From the NCBI RefSeq assembly GCF_000813985.1, contig NZ_JWLJ01000011.1, positions 310,001 through 374,000 on the forward strand: a DNA stretch of 64,000 nt, in the 5' to 3' direction. Both the position numbers and the translations under genes were made by a program. The notes under the pieces are model-generated. The model saw nothing but the letters and a program-made list of their open reading frames with translations. It ran no database searches and was not told where the DNA came from. How positions within the stretch are numbered: position 1 is the stretch's first letter; each line of letters starts with the position of its first letter. Positions 19,173-27,986 of this stretch are shown here, one piece after another. The stretch is from Ruegeria sp. ANG-R. GTDB taxonomy: Bacteria > Pseudomonadota > Alphaproteobacteria > Rhodobacterales > Rhodobacteraceae.

Positions 19173-19634
19173 ATGCGTAGAATTAGTCGGAATTTGACAA
19201 CGATCTATCGGACCGAGCGCCTGATCCAGCGCCGTCATCTGGCCGTGATCCAACAGCAGACCATCATGATAGCGCTGGCGGGGATCGCGGTGCTCTCGGC
19301 GCTGGTGCTGTTGAATATCAGCCTCTATTTCGTTTTGAACGCGTGGATGTCTCCGGCGTTGTCCGCCGCGGCTCTGGCGGCCGCCAATCTGACCCTGGCC
19401 TGTTTGCTGGTCCTGGTCGCAAAGCGTACCAATGTCGAGCAGGAGATCGCCCCCGCCGTCGAGGTCCGGGATATGGCGATCGCCGATATCGAAGACGAAC
19501 TGTCAGAGATGGCAACCGAGGCGCGCGAGATCGTTGGCGCGATCAAGGGCATCGGCTCCAACCCCCTGGGTTCGTTGCCGACGCTGCTGATCCCGCTGCT
19601 GACGGCCCTGCTAAAAGATCGGAAAGACAAATAG
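19173..19634 (+). CDS. Holin-X/DUF1469-like membrane protein
   Basis: 153 residues with two central hydrophobic helices (about 30-52 and 58-82) flanked by a basic N-terminus (MRRISRNLTTIYRTERLIQRRH) and a charged C-terminal helix ending in LLIPLLTALLKDRKDK. Pattern fits the Holin-X/YqjE group that pairs with YqjD-like proteins. No lysis genes are nearby, so a phage role is unlikely; an envelope-stress or membrane-structure role is more plausible. Confidence 0.65.
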   Translation: MRRISRNLTTIYRTERLIQRRHLAVIQQQTIMIALAGIAVLSALVLLNISLYFVLNAWMSPALSAAALAAANLTLACLLVLVAKRTNVEQEIAPAVEVRDMAIADIEDELSEMATEAREIVGAIKGIGSNPLGSLPTLLIPLLTALLKDRKDK

Positions 19635-19650
19635 CCGGACGGCCCGGCGC

Positions 19651-20640
19651 CTAAAGCAACCCTTCGTTCCGCAACAAATCCATCATGTTCGCTTCGGGAC
19701 GGGGGCCGATATGGCTGATCACCTCGCGGGCACAGACATTGCCGATCCGCGCGCAAGTCTCGTAATCGCGGCCCGTTGCCATGCCAAACAGGAACCCGGC
19801 GGCGAATTGATCGCCCGCGCCGGTCGCGTCCACAGGTACGACCTTTTCAACCGGCACGTCGATGCGCGCGTCGCCGTTCAGTACGGTCACCCCATCGCCC
19901 GACCGCGTGCAGACGACCAGAGGGCAAATCTCGGCTGTTTTGGCCAGCGCTTCCTCAAGATCGTCGGTTTCAAACAGCGATTTGATCTCGGCCTCGTTGC
20001 CGATCACGAAATCCAGTTCGTTTTCGATCAGCAGCAGGAAATCGACCCGGTGCCGTTCAACACAGAACGGGTCGGAAATGGCGATGCCGGCCTTGCCGCC
20101 GCCCTTGTGGCAGTTGCGCGCCGCTTCCAGGAACGCCGCCTTGCCCTTTTCTTTGTCGAACAGATAACCTTCGAGGAACATGATCTGGCTGTTGCCCGCG
20201 ACCTCCTCCGAGACATCCTGAGACGACAGCTCGGACGAAATACCCAGATAGGTGTTCATCGACCGCTCACCATCGGGCGAGACAAAGATCATCGACCGCG
20301 AGGTAGGCAGCTCTCCCCCCGGCACCGGTGGGTTCACGAAATCCACCCCATCCTCGTTCATCGCATCGGCATAGAACCGGCCCAGTGCGTCATCATGCAC
20401 CCGCCCGATAAACGCCGAATCCAGACCCAGTGCACCCGCACCCGCGATGGTGTTGGCAACCGAGCCACCCGGCGTCTGCACCCGGCCTTCCATCGAGGCG
20501 TACAATACCTCGCCGCGTTCCTGCTCGATCAGCTGCATGATGCCCTTTTCGATGCCCATCAGCTCAAGGAAACTGTCATCGGCCTGGGAAATTACGTCCA
20601 CAACGGCGTTTCCGATGCCGGTCAGTTGGTAGGTCTTCAT
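19651..20640 (-). CDS. Adenosine kinase-like PfkB-family sugar kinase
   Basis: 329 residues. PfkB signatures are both present: the N-terminal GGSVANTIAGAGALG and the C-terminal DATGAGDQFAAGFL with the catalytic Asp. The N-terminus (LTGIGNAVVDVI) and HIGPRPEANMM near the C-terminus fit adenosine kinases, which phosphorylate adenosine to AMP. The ATG overlaps the stop of nth by three bases, making a two-gene operon. Confidence 0.88.
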   Translation of the reverse strand: MKTYQLTGIGNAVVDVISQADDSFLELMGIEKGIMQLIEQERGEVLYASMEGRVQTPGGSVANTIAGAGALGLDSAFIGRVHDDALGRFYADAMNEDGVDFVNPPVPGGELPTSRSMIFVSPDGERSMNTYLGISSELSSQDVSEEVAGNSQIMFLEGYLFDKEKGKAAFLEAARNCHKGGGKAGIAISDPFCVERHRVDFLLLIENELDFVIGNEAEIKSLFETDDLEEALAKTAEICPLVVCTRSGDGVTVLNGDARIDVPVEKVVPVDATGAGDQFAAGFLFGMATGRDYETCARIGNVCAREVISHIGPRPEANMMDLLRNEGLL

Positions 20641-21281
20641 AGAGTCTTATCCTCAAATTCGCAGAGATCGCGGATGATACAGGTGGGGCATTGCGGTTTG
20701 CGCGCCTTGCAGTGATAGCGGCCGTGCAGGATCAGCCAGTGATGCGCATGTAGCTGGAAATCGGTCGGGATGTTGTCTTCGATAGCGCGTTCGACGGCGT
20801 CCACGTTCTTGCCCGGGCAGATGCCGGTGCGGTTGCCGACGCGAAAGATATGCGTGTCCACCGCTTGCGCCGGATACCGCCACCACATGTTCAGCACGAC
20901 ATTCGCGGTCTTGCGTCCGACACCGGGCAGAGATTGCAACGCCGCACGGGAATTGGGCACCTCGCCATCATAGTCTTCGACCAGAATGCGGCTCAGCTTG
21001 ATCACATTCTTGGCCTTCTGCCGGAACAGGCCGATGGTCTTGATGTGCTCGATCAGACCTTCTTCGCCCATATCCAGCATCTTTTGCGGCGTGTCAGCGA
21101 TCTTGAACAGCTCTTTCGTCGCCTTGTTGACCCCCGCATCGGTTGCTTGCGCAGACAAAGCTACGGCCACCACCAGCGTATAGACATTCACATGATCCAA
21201 CTCGCCCTTGGGCTCAGGATCAGCCTCCTGAAACCGGGTAAAGACCTCGCGGATCGTATGATATCCAAGTTGTTTTGCCAT
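20637..21281 (-). CDS. nth: Endonuclease III
   Basis: 214 residues. A base-excision repair glycosylase/AP lyase for oxidised pyrimidines. Seen: LSAQATD, the helix-hairpin-helix LPGVGRKTANVV with the catalytic Lys, the catalytic Asp in VDTHIFRV and the 4Fe-4S motif CKARKPQCPTCIIRDLC (C-x6-C-x2-C-x5-C). ATG 21281 gives the usual length and has AAGG upstream; a longer frame up to 21407 would run into the divergent Ada-like gene. Confidence 0.95.
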   Translation of the reverse strand: MAKQLGYHTIREVFTRFQEADPEPKGELDHVNVYTLVVAVALSAQATDAGVNKATKELFKIADTPQKMLDMGEEGLIEHIKTIGLFRQKAKNVIKLSRILVEDYDGEVPNSRAALQSLPGVGRKTANVVLNMWWRYPAQAVDTHIFRVGNRTGICPGKNVDAVERAIEDNIPTDFQLHAHHWLILHGRYHCKARKPQCPTCIIRDLCEFEDKTL

Positions 21282-21399
21282 TCCGGCCTTAATGCCGCCC
21301 GACGCCGCGCGACACAAGCCCAAAGCCATTGCGCATGTTCCGGGTCGCAGGGGCGTGGTCTGCGCGCTATGGTTTATCCAAGCGAATGAGGTGAAACCC

Positions 21400-22251
21400 A
21401 TGAACATCCAGAACCCCGAAAGCGGATATCACTACAACGTCATGCGGCGCGCGATAGAGCTGATCGATCAGGGCGGAGAAACGCTCAGCCTCGAGGAGCT
21501 GGCCTGCCAGATGGACATGAGCCCGGCGCATTTCCAGCGCCTGTTCTCGCGCTGGACCGGAGTGTCGCCCAAGCGATACCAGCAATATCTGACGCTGGGC
21601 CATGCGAAGGCGCTGCTGCGAGAGCGGTTCACGACGTTAGAGACTGCGCATAACGTCGGCCTGTCCGGCAGCGGGCGGCTGCATGATCTGTTCCTGAAAT
21701 GGGAATCCATGAGCCCCGGCGAATACGCCCGCAAAGGTGCGGGCCTGACAATCTATTGGGGCTGGTTCGAAAGCCCCTTTGGCCCCGCGCTGGTTATGGG
21801 AACCGATAAAGGCATATGTGGCATGGCCTTCGGTGCCGAAACCGGTGAAGAAGACGCGATGGAAGACATGCTTTCCCGCTGGCCGCAGGCCGCGTTTGTC
21901 GAGGACCCGATGCGCCTGCGCCCGTGGGTGCTCAGTGCCTTCGGTGCCGCCAGTGACCGCTTGCAGCCGACCCCGCTCTATCTGATCGGCTCGCCGCTGC
22001 AGATCAAAGTGTGGGAGGCGTTGATGCACATCCCATCAGGACAGGTCACCACCTATTCCGAGATCGCGCAGCGGGTTGGTTCACCGCAAGCGGTACGCGC
22101 CGTGGGCACCGCTGTCGGGCGCAACCCGGTCAGCTGGCTGATCCCGTGTCACCGTGCGTTGCGCAAATCCGGTGGCTTGGGTGGCTATCACTGGGGTCTG
22201 CCCGTGAAACGCGCCATGCTGGCCTATGAGGCGGCCCAAGCCGACGTCTGA
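21400..22251 (+). CDS. AraC-type/methylated-DNA-protein cysteine methyltransferase fusion (Ada-like, no N-terminal domain)
   Basis: 283 residues: an AraC helix-turn-helix (about 20-115: LSLEELACQMDMSPAHFQRLFSRWTG) fused to an O6-methylguanine methyltransferase with the acceptor motif IPCHRAL and the arginine-finger region QAVRAVGTAVGRNP. The Zn-binding N-Ada domain that senses methylphosphotriesters is absent, so induction must differ from E. coli Ada. Start at ATG 21400 with GAGG upstream. Divergent from nth, another repair gene. Confidence 0.92.
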   Translation: MNIQNPESGYHYNVMRRAIELIDQGGETLSLEELACQMDMSPAHFQRLFSRWTGVSPKRYQQYLTLGHAKALLRERFTTLETAHNVGLSGSGRLHDLFLKWESMSPGEYARKGAGLTIYWGWFESPFGPALVMGTDKGICGMAFGAETGEEDAMEDMLSRWPQAAFVEDPMRLRPWVLSAFGAASDRLQPTPLYLIGSPLQIKVWEALMHIPSGQVTTYSEIAQRVGSPQAVRAVGTAVGRNPVSWLIPCHRALRKSGGLGGYHWGLPVKRAMLAYEAAQADV

Positions 22252-22428
22252 TTGACATTTTAGCGCATCGTTGCCATATGGCACGGCAGGTTCGGGTCCC
22301 CTGCCGTTCGCGGTCTTTGGCTTTGGTGAAACCCGGTTGGAATATCATCTGTTGCCCTTTCCCGGCGCGCGGATGGCAATGCGAACCCCGTCCAGATTTC
22401 GCGCCCGTTCAAGGAAACGAGGCATATC

Positions 22429-22863
22429 ATGGCAAATGTCCAGAACATCGCTCCGATTTCGGAGCTGAAAGAGCAGGCAAAACGCCTGCGCAAACGGTTG
22501 CAGGACAGCGGCGTCAAGCTGTCCAATAGCGAGGCGTTGGAACTGCTGGCGCATCAACACGGTGCGCGGGATTGGAATACGTTGCACGCAATGGCTGGTA
22601 ACCGAATGCAACTGCGCGTCGGTGATCGGGTTGAGGGCCGGTATCTGGGCCAGCCCTTCACCGCTGAGGTCCGTGGCCTGACCAAGCTGGGCGATGGAAC
22701 ACATCGTCGGGTGACGCTGCAATTTGATGCGCCCGTGGACGTGGTCCGGTTCGACAGTTTTTCGTCCCTGCGCCAACGCGTGACCGGAGAGATAGGTTGG
22801 GATGGCCGGTCCACCCGCCACACTTCGGACGGAGAGCCTCAGCTCACCATACGACCAGTCTGA
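22429..22863 (+). CDS. Glyoxalase-superfamily-like small protein
   Basis: 144 residues. The N-terminal 50 residues (LKEQAKRLRKRLQDSGVKLSNSEALELLAHQHGARDWNTLHA) match a helical domain often annotated as 'glyoxalase superfamily protein', although no glyoxalase metal ligands are visible. The C-terminal half is beta-rich (VGDRVEGRYLGQPFTAEVRGL). Function unknown. A strong terminator follows five bases after the stop. Confidence 0.7.
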   Translation: MANVQNIAPISELKEQAKRLRKRLQDSGVKLSNSEALELLAHQHGARDWNTLHAMAGNRMQLRVGDRVEGRYLGQPFTAEVRGLTKLGDGTHRRVTLQFDAPVDVVRFDSFSSLRQRVTGEIGWDGRSTRHTSDGEPQLTIRPV

Positions 22864-22868
22864 CAGCG

Positions 22869-22900
22869 CGCTCCTGCCCGGCAATCACAGGGCAGGAGCG
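22869..22900. terminator. Bidirectional terminator between convergent genes
   Basis: An 11-bp perfect stem CGCTCCTGCCC/GGGCAGGAGCG with a ten-base loop, followed on the plus strand by TTCTTGG. It serves the plus-strand small protein gene and probably the GST gene on the minus strand. Confidence 0.75.
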
Positions 22901-22908
22901 TTCTTGGT

Positions 22909-23619
22909 CTACCCGCAGCATCCGCTCCCGGTTGATTTTGCGGACGCGCTGGGTGCTTCGTTCAGGTTTGCGCCTCGCCCAAGCCAGGTGCGCTCGGCCA
23001 AATAAAAATCCGAGAACTTCTTATTGAAATCTGCGGGTACGGATTTGGCCGGAATACCCGTCCGCAGCACAGCCTGCTGCCAGGCCTTCACTTTGGGATA
23101 ACCTGCAAGCATGTCATACCCGCTGTGTCTTTCGACAATTGCCGCGCGGTGCAGCAATGGCAACCAGGCGATATCCACATTGCCGGGTTCGTCACCGGCG
23201 AAAAATGATGCCTCGCCCAGTTGTTTCTCAACCCTGGCGAACGATGCGTCCAGCTTGCGGATGCGATCATCCAACGTCGCCTTGTCGGCGCTCTGCATCG
23301 TACTGCATTGGACCAGATAATGTTTTGTCGCCTGATAGCTCCAAGCGCGATTAACTGCGCGTTGCTCGGGCGATATGTCTGTCTGCAATGGCGCTGTGAC
23401 ATCGTCGATATATTCTACGATCGCGTCAGATTCGAACAGCGCGGTACCGTTCTCGGTTACCAGGACAGGCACTTGGCCCGTCGGTGAAATTTCCAAAAAC
23501 CAGTCCGGTTTGTTGCTTAGGCTGATGTATTCCACGTCGTAGGCTACGTTTTTTGCTTCCAGCATCGCGGTGACACGCTGCACGAACGGGCAGATTTTGA
23601 AGCTGATAATTTTGATCAT
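22909..23619 (-). CDS. Glutathione S-transferase family protein with C-terminal Cys-Cys-Gly
   Basis: 236 residues: thioredoxin-like N-domain with Cys10-Pro-Phe at the active-site position (omega/DHAR/CLIC-like), the SPTGQVPVLV cis-Pro loop and the LFESDAIVEYI motif, then an all-helical C-domain. A flexible tail ends in GSGCCG, an unusual vicinal Cys pair. AAAGGAT before ATG 23619. It follows a SigZ-like sigma gene on the same strand by 64 bases, so both are likely co-transcribed. Confidence 0.9.
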   Translation of the reverse strand: MIKIISFKICPFVQRVTAMLEAKNVAYDVEYISLSNKPDWFLEISPTGQVPVLVTENGTALFESDAIVEYIDDVTAPLQTDISPEQRAVNRAWSYQATKHYLVQCSTMQSADKATLDDRIRKLDASFARVEKQLGEASFFAGDEPGNVDIAWLPLLHRAAIVERHSGYDMLAGYPKVKAWQQAVLRTGIPAKSVPADFNKKFSDFYLAERTWLGRGANLNEAPSASAKSTGSGCCG

Positions 23620-23683
23620 CGTTTTATCCTTTTGATACGTTCACCTGTAAGACGGCGCCCGCATCAAAAAGACGAAGAATGGC

Positions 23684-24226
23684 TCAACATTTTTTGCAGT
23701 TATCAGATTTTAAATGATATTCCGCGATATTTCCGCGTGTATCGATCGTCCAGTTACAGCAATCGTCAAATGCTTTACGCAGGTCGTCGCGACCCTTTTG
23801 AACTCTGGATTTCAATGTCGAATAAGATAGTCCGTGAGCCTTGGCATATTCTTTTTGGGACATGCCATTGATGTCGATGTCCATAAGCAACTTTGCCGTC
23901 TCGGCGGGCAAGCCGCGGATAAATGGCTCGACGCAATTTTCCAGGTCCTGACGGATGCCAGGATCGTCACTGGAATACCAAAGATCTTCGGGATCAACGG
24001 TCTTTGCCCGCGCGTTTTTTCTGTAGAAATCGATAATTGTGCGGTCAGCTGTCTGGAACAGCCAGGATTGCAGCTTGGAAGGGTCGCTGAGTGTTGGCAG
24101 CCCTGTGAAAACCTTTATCGAGATTTCCTGCAAAAGGTCGTCTACATCCGCCGGGTTTGCCACCTTGGAATGCAGGAACGCCTTGATACGTGCGCGGTAG
24201 TTTGGCCAGATTTCTTCTATTTGCAT
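23684..24226 (-). CDS. SigZ-like ECF sigma factor with Cys-rich C-terminal tail
   Basis: 180 residues: sigma region 2 (about 8-72, DVDDLLQEISIKVF and the LQSWLFQTADRTIIDFYRK promoter-melting helix) and region 4 (about 105-150, GMSQKEYAKAHGLSYSTLKSRVQKGR). A C-terminal extension carries C156-C157 and C177-x-x-C180, plus C98 in the linker. This tail is a feature of SigZ-type factors and looks like a built-in metal or redox switch. No separate anti-sigma gene is adjacent. A GST gene follows. Confidence 0.9.
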   Translation of the reverse strand: MQIEEIWPNYRARIKAFLHSKVANPADVDDLLQEISIKVFTGLPTLSDPSKLQSWLFQTADRTIIDFYRKNARAKTVDPEDLWYSSDDPGIRQDLENCVEPFIRGLPAETAKLLMDIDINGMSQKEYAKAHGLSYSTLKSRVQKGRDDLRKAFDDCCNWTIDTRGNIAEYHLKSDNCKKC

Positions 24227-24357
24227 AACTGGCAGGTATGGTCACCCAGAAGGCTTTTTTCAAGTTTGGACAGTTCCGAGACGCTGGGATTCGTATCCAA
24301 ATGAAAGCGGAGCGCGCCTGCGAAGCGCACTCCCCCAAGGTCGAATTCTAAGGTTAC

Positions 24358-25797
24358 TTACTCCGCAGCCCAGCCGCCTACGGCCTTCACTTCGAGGAAG
24401 TCTTCCAACCCCCATACGCCGCCTTCACGTCCGTTCCCGGATTGCTTCATGCCTCCGAACGGGGACCCGGCACTGCGCGACTGACCGTTCATCTCGACCA
24501 TGCCCGACCGCAACACGCGGGCCATTCGATTGGCGCGGTCTCCATCCTGTGTCTGGACATAGTTGGTCAGACCATACGGTGTGTCATTGGCGATCTCGAC
24601 GGCTTCTTCTTCTGTGTCGAAGGGGATCATGGTCAGAACCGGGCCAAAGATTTCCTCGCGCGCTATGGTCATCTGGTTGTTGGCATCAGCAAAGACGGTG
24701 GGGCGCACATAGTAGCCCTTGTTCAGACCCTCCGGTCGACCAGTGCCGCCCGCAACCAGACGTGCGCCTTCGTCGATGCCTTTCTGGATCAGGTCCTGAA
24801 TCTTGGTCCACTGCACCTCATTCACCACCGGCCCGATATGGCGACCTTCCTCGGACGCGCTGCCCACTGCCACCTTGTTTGCCACCTCGGCGGCGGTCTC
24901 AACCGCCTGATCGTAGATCGGGCGCTGTACCAGCATCCGGCTGGGTGCGTTACAGCTTTGGCCGGTGTTGTTCATCATATGCAGCACGCCGCGTTTAACA
25001 GCCTTCTCATCGGCATCGGCAAAGACCACATTGGCGCCTTTGCCACCCAGTTCCAGATGCACCTTTTTAAGGGTATCGGCAGCGTTCTTGGAAATCGCGG
25101 TACCGGCGCGGGTCGAGCCGGTGAAGCTGACCATATCCACATCCGGATGCCCAGACAGCTGAGAGCCCACGCCCACACCATCGCCGTTCACCAGATTGAA
25201 GACACCGGCCGGGAAACCGGCCTCATCCATCATCTCGGCAAAGATCATTGCGTTCAGCGGGCTCTGTTCCGATGGTTTTATCACCATCGTACAGCCCGCA
25301 ATCGCCGCTGCGCCGACCTTGAGCGTGACCTGGTTCATCGGCCAATTCCAGGGCGTGATCAGGGCGGCGACACCTACCGCCTCATAGATGATCCGGTCAT
25401 TCGGCGCGTGGTCGCCCAGTGGACGTTCGAACTGAAACGCTTTGGCAGCACGGATGAAATTCTTCAGGTGATAGATTCCCGCACCCGATTGCTGGCTGCG
25501 GGCCATATCGATCGGCGCTCCCATCTCCATCGACATCGCTTGGGCCAAGTCCTCGGAGCGCGCGGCGTAGATATCAACCAGTTTCTCCACCAACGCGATA
25601 CGCTCTTCGACCGGGGTGGCCATCCAGCCGGGCAGGGCGGCCTTGGCCGCGGCAACAGCGGCGTTTGTGTCCGCCTCTGACCCAAGCGAAATCACCGCGC
25701 AGGGGTCTTCGGTCGAAGGGTCGATCACTTCGAAATCATTCGGCGCAGACGGGGCGACCCATTTGCCGTTGATATAGAAATCACGTTTTTCGATCAT
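24358..25797 (-). CDS. NAD(P)+-dependent aldehyde dehydrogenase
   Basis: 479 residues, full-length class. Catalytic Cys282 (NTGQSCNAPS), general base Glu249 (LELGGK) and oxyanion Asn151 (PWNWP) are all present, with the C-terminal SPFGGMKQSGNGREGG loop. The substrate is not evident; the closest look is to broad-specificity medium/long-chain or aromatic aldehyde dehydrogenases. A TetR-type palindrome 27 bases before the start suggests repression by a TetR protein encoded elsewhere. Confidence 0.93.
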   Translation of the reverse strand: MIEKRDFYINGKWVAPSAPNDFEVIDPSTEDPCAVISLGSEADTNAAVAAAKAALPGWMATPVEERIALVEKLVDIYAARSEDLAQAMSMEMGAPIDMARSQQSGAGIYHLKNFIRAAKAFQFERPLGDHAPNDRIIYEAVGVAALITPWNWPMNQVTLKVGAAAIAGCTMVIKPSEQSPLNAMIFAEMMDEAGFPAGVFNLVNGDGVGVGSQLSGHPDVDMVSFTGSTRAGTAISKNAADTLKKVHLELGGKGANVVFADADEKAVKRGVLHMMNNTGQSCNAPSRMLVQRPIYDQAVETAAEVANKVAVGSASEEGRHIGPVVNEVQWTKIQDLIQKGIDEGARLVAGGTGRPEGLNKGYYVRPTVFADANNQMTIAREEIFGPVLTMIPFDTEEEAVEIANDTPYGLTNYVQTQDGDRANRMARVLRSGMVEMNGQSRSAGSPFGGMKQSGNGREGGVWGLEDFLEVKAVGGWAAE

Positions 25798-25823
25798 GGC
25801 TCATCCTCCGGAGCAGAAATCAG

Positions 25824-25839
25824 CCGACCGAGCGGTCGG
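25824..25839. promoter_or_regulatory. TetR-type operator upstream of the aldehyde dehydrogenase gene
   Basis: CCGACCG-AG-CGGTCGG, a perfect 7-2-7 palindrome. ACCGACCG..CGGTCGGT-like sites are typical of TetR/AcrR-family repressors. It lies between the ALDH start (minus) and the peroxiredoxin gene (plus), nearer to ALDH; no tetR gene is in the window. Confidence 0.75.
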
Positions 25840-26016
25840 TTTTCGAGGGCACTCTGTCACCCGTCCCGGCATGGGGCAAGGGGCAATTCGCAATTTGATC
25901 AAATTATGTATCCACCGAATCTTCTGACAGGGCAACATGAATGGTTTAACCTCTGCGCAAAGTGATTAGGTTGGCATCGACCGACTCGGATTTTTTCGCA
26001 GGAAAGGAGTTTCCCT

Positions 26017-26667
26017 ATGGGTTTGCGTATCAACGACACTGTCCCGAATTTCACAGCAGAAACGGATCAGGGCACCGTCCAGTTCCATGACTGGATTGGC
26101 GACAGCTGGGCCATCCTGTTCTCACACCCCAAGGATTTTACCCCTGTCTGCACCACCGAGTTCTCGGCTGTGGCGCAGCTGAACGATGAATGGGCAGCCC
26201 GGAACACCAAAGTGATCGGCGTATCGGTGGACGGCGTCGAAGACCACAAGAAGTGGAAGAAAGATATCGAAGAATACGGCAAGGCCAACCCCGGCTTTCC
26301 GATCATCGCCGATGACGGTCTGGCCGTATCCAAAGCCTTCGACATGCTGCCTGCCGAGGCATATCTGCCCGACGGTCGCACTCCTGCCGATAGCGCAACG
26401 GTGCGCTCTGTCTTCATCATCGGGCCGGACAAGCAGCTGAAACTGTCGATGACCTACCCGATGACCGTAGGCCGGAACTTTGCTGAAATCCTGCGTGCTC
26501 TGGATGGGCTGCAGATGAGCGCCAAGGGCGTCGCAACCCCCGCCAACTGGGTTCCGGGCGAAGACGTGATCATCCCGCCGACCGTGTCGAACGAAGACGC
26601 CAAGGCCAAGTTCGGTGAGTTCGAAACGATCTTCCCCTACCTGCGCAAAACCAAAGCGCCGTCCTGA
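26017..26667 (+). CDS. 1-Cys peroxiredoxin (Prx6 type)
   Basis: 216 residues, the Prx6 length with the long C-terminal arm. Reduces peroxides in the cytoplasm. The peroxidatic Cys is in HPKDFTPVCTTEFS (P-V-C-T-T-E, the Prx6 signature), followed by VIGVSVDGVEDHKKW and, near the C-terminus, ANWVPGEDVIIPP. GGAAAGGAG just before ATG 26017. Followed by a hairpin terminator. Confidence 0.95.
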   Translation: MGLRINDTVPNFTAETDQGTVQFHDWIGDSWAILFSHPKDFTPVCTTEFSAVAQLNDEWAARNTKVIGVSVDGVEDHKKWKKDIEEYGKANPGFPIIADDGLAVSKAFDMLPAEAYLPDGRTPADSATVRSVFIIGPDKQLKLSMTYPMTVGRNFAEILRALDGLQMSAKGVATPANWVPGEDVIIPPTVSNEDAKAKFGEFETIFPYLRKTKAPS

Positions 26668-26681
26668 TCGGACAGATGATC

Positions 26682-26706
26682 AACGGGGGGCGAAAGCCCC
26701 TCGTTT
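26682..26706 (+). terminator. Terminator after the Prx6 gene
   Basis: Stem AACGGGGGGC/GCCCCTCGTT with a GAAA loop (one G-T wobble), followed by TTT. Located 15 bases after the stop codon. Confidence 0.65.
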
Positions 26707-26769
26707 CCATTACGCATAGCCCATTACGGATAGCCCGCCGTTCGGTGACCATGGGCAACCAACACCGAG

Positions 26770-27765
26770 CTAGTGAACCAACGCTGACGTCGCCCTGGCT
26801 GGTGCGGTAAGATCCTGGCGCAACATCCGCACCTCATGCGGTTTCAGAACCGGCAGCGCGGTCTCGCCAAATGCGCCCTTGTTGGACAGAAGCTCTGGAA
26901 ACAGGGCGAACAACTCCTCTTTTGTCGCGGCAGACATCGCATCCAGCGTGCAATCGCCCGGGAAAAACGACTCGGACCAGAGCCCTTCGACGTTAACCAG
27001 CTCATGCCTGTCAAAGAGGATATGAATGTACTCAACATTCTGATCGGGTGGCACCTGCGTGATCGTATCGCCATTCACCAGAGCTTTGGCGGGTGCCAGC
27101 ATCACCGGGTCAAAGTAATGCAACTCCATCGAAGGCGAGGAAACCACGATACGATGCTGCGGTGACACCATCATGTCCCGTGTGGGCAGCCGGTCTCCAA
27201 GCCCGCCCGCCTTGATGCGGATCGGGCAGAACTTTGGCGCTTGCTGCAATTCGCGCCTGCTCAGACGTCGGCGGCCAACCCAGCGGACAGGGCGGCTGTT
27301 GCCGTCTCCTATGATGACCTGATCCCCCGGCCGGATGGTTTCGATCAGCCGTTCACCGGTCGGGGTAAGAATCATGGACCCCGCAGTGAAGCAGACAAAA
27401 GTCGGAAGTGTATCATATTCGGCCGGGGGTGCCGTGACTTGAGTGCGGATGTTATTGGACAGGACATCATTAACGGCGACGGTCCCGGATGTCACAACGA
27501 TGTACTGTGTGCCGGAGAACTGCAAAAGCGTATAGGTCACCGGAGATCCGCCGACATTCGCGCTGTAGTTTTCAAAAACCTGAAAATCTTCGGAGGTGCT
27601 TAATCCGGGGATCGAACTGACGTCAAACTGTTGACCGCCATCGGCATCCGGGTCCTCGAGGAAGTCGTCGTTGTCCGTGATTTCAACCTGAAAGGCATTG
27701 TTCACCGTGACACTGGGATTGAAAAGCGGGTCAGCATCAATCTGATAGACTGTAAAGAAAGGCAT
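26770..27765 (-). CDS. Hint (hedgehog/intein-like) domain protein
   Basis: 331 residues. The N-terminal 130 residues are acidic and beta-rich without signal peptide ([16 protein letters not shown] start). A Hint domain begins at [27 protein letters not shown], continues with [23 protein letters not shown] and ends near [20 protein letters not shown], as in the Hint_2 group abundant in Rhodobacteraceae. The initial Cys is present; a C-terminal His-Asn splice junction is not, so splicing is unlikely and autocleavage is uncertain. The ATG at 27765 has only a weak ribosome site. Confidence 0.82.
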   Translation of the reverse strand: MPFFTVYQIDADPLFNPSVTVNNAFQVEITDNDDFLEDPDADGGQQFDVSSIPGLSTSEDFQVFENYSANVGGSPVTYTLLQFSGTQYIVVTSGTVAVNDVLSNNIRTQVTAPPAEYDTLPTFVCFTAGSMILTPTGERLIETIRPGDQVIIGDGNSRPVRWVGRRRLSRRELQQAPKFCPIRIKAGGLGDRLPTRDMMVSPQHRIVVSSPSMELHYFDPVMLAPAKALVNGDTITQVPPDQNVEYIHILFDRHELVNVEGLWSESFFPGDCTLDAMSAATKEELFALFPELLSNKGAFGETALPVLKPHEVRMLRQDLTAPARATSALVH

Positions 27766-27986
27766 TTTGAATGACGCTTCCGATTGCTTTTGAACGATAC
27801 TCTCGACCTTTCTACACTTTAAGCGTGTAAATTTAAACAGTTGAGAGTGTTCGGTCTCCGCGAAGCTCTCGTCAGGCCGGGTCACAACTGGCATCGGGTA
27901 TACCGCGCAAACGAACAGTCGGGTCGATTGACACCGCTTGGATGCCACGACAGACTGCAGGTTTTTTAACCTCCTGGGGCTTTGAC

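Noticed and set aside
19173..19634. Holin-like gene as evidence of a prophage
   Set aside because: No lysin, integrase or structural genes nearby; the pair with a DUF883-like protein fits a cellular membrane role.
22281..22306. CGGCAGG/CCTGCCG hairpin after the Ada-like gene as a terminator
   Set aside because: Short stem, nine-base loop and no T run; too weak to call.
24301..24335. GGAGCGCGC/GCGCACTCC hairpin between the sigma factor promoter and ALDH end
   Set aside because: One mismatch and no U run in either direction; position would suit an ALDH terminator but support is weak.
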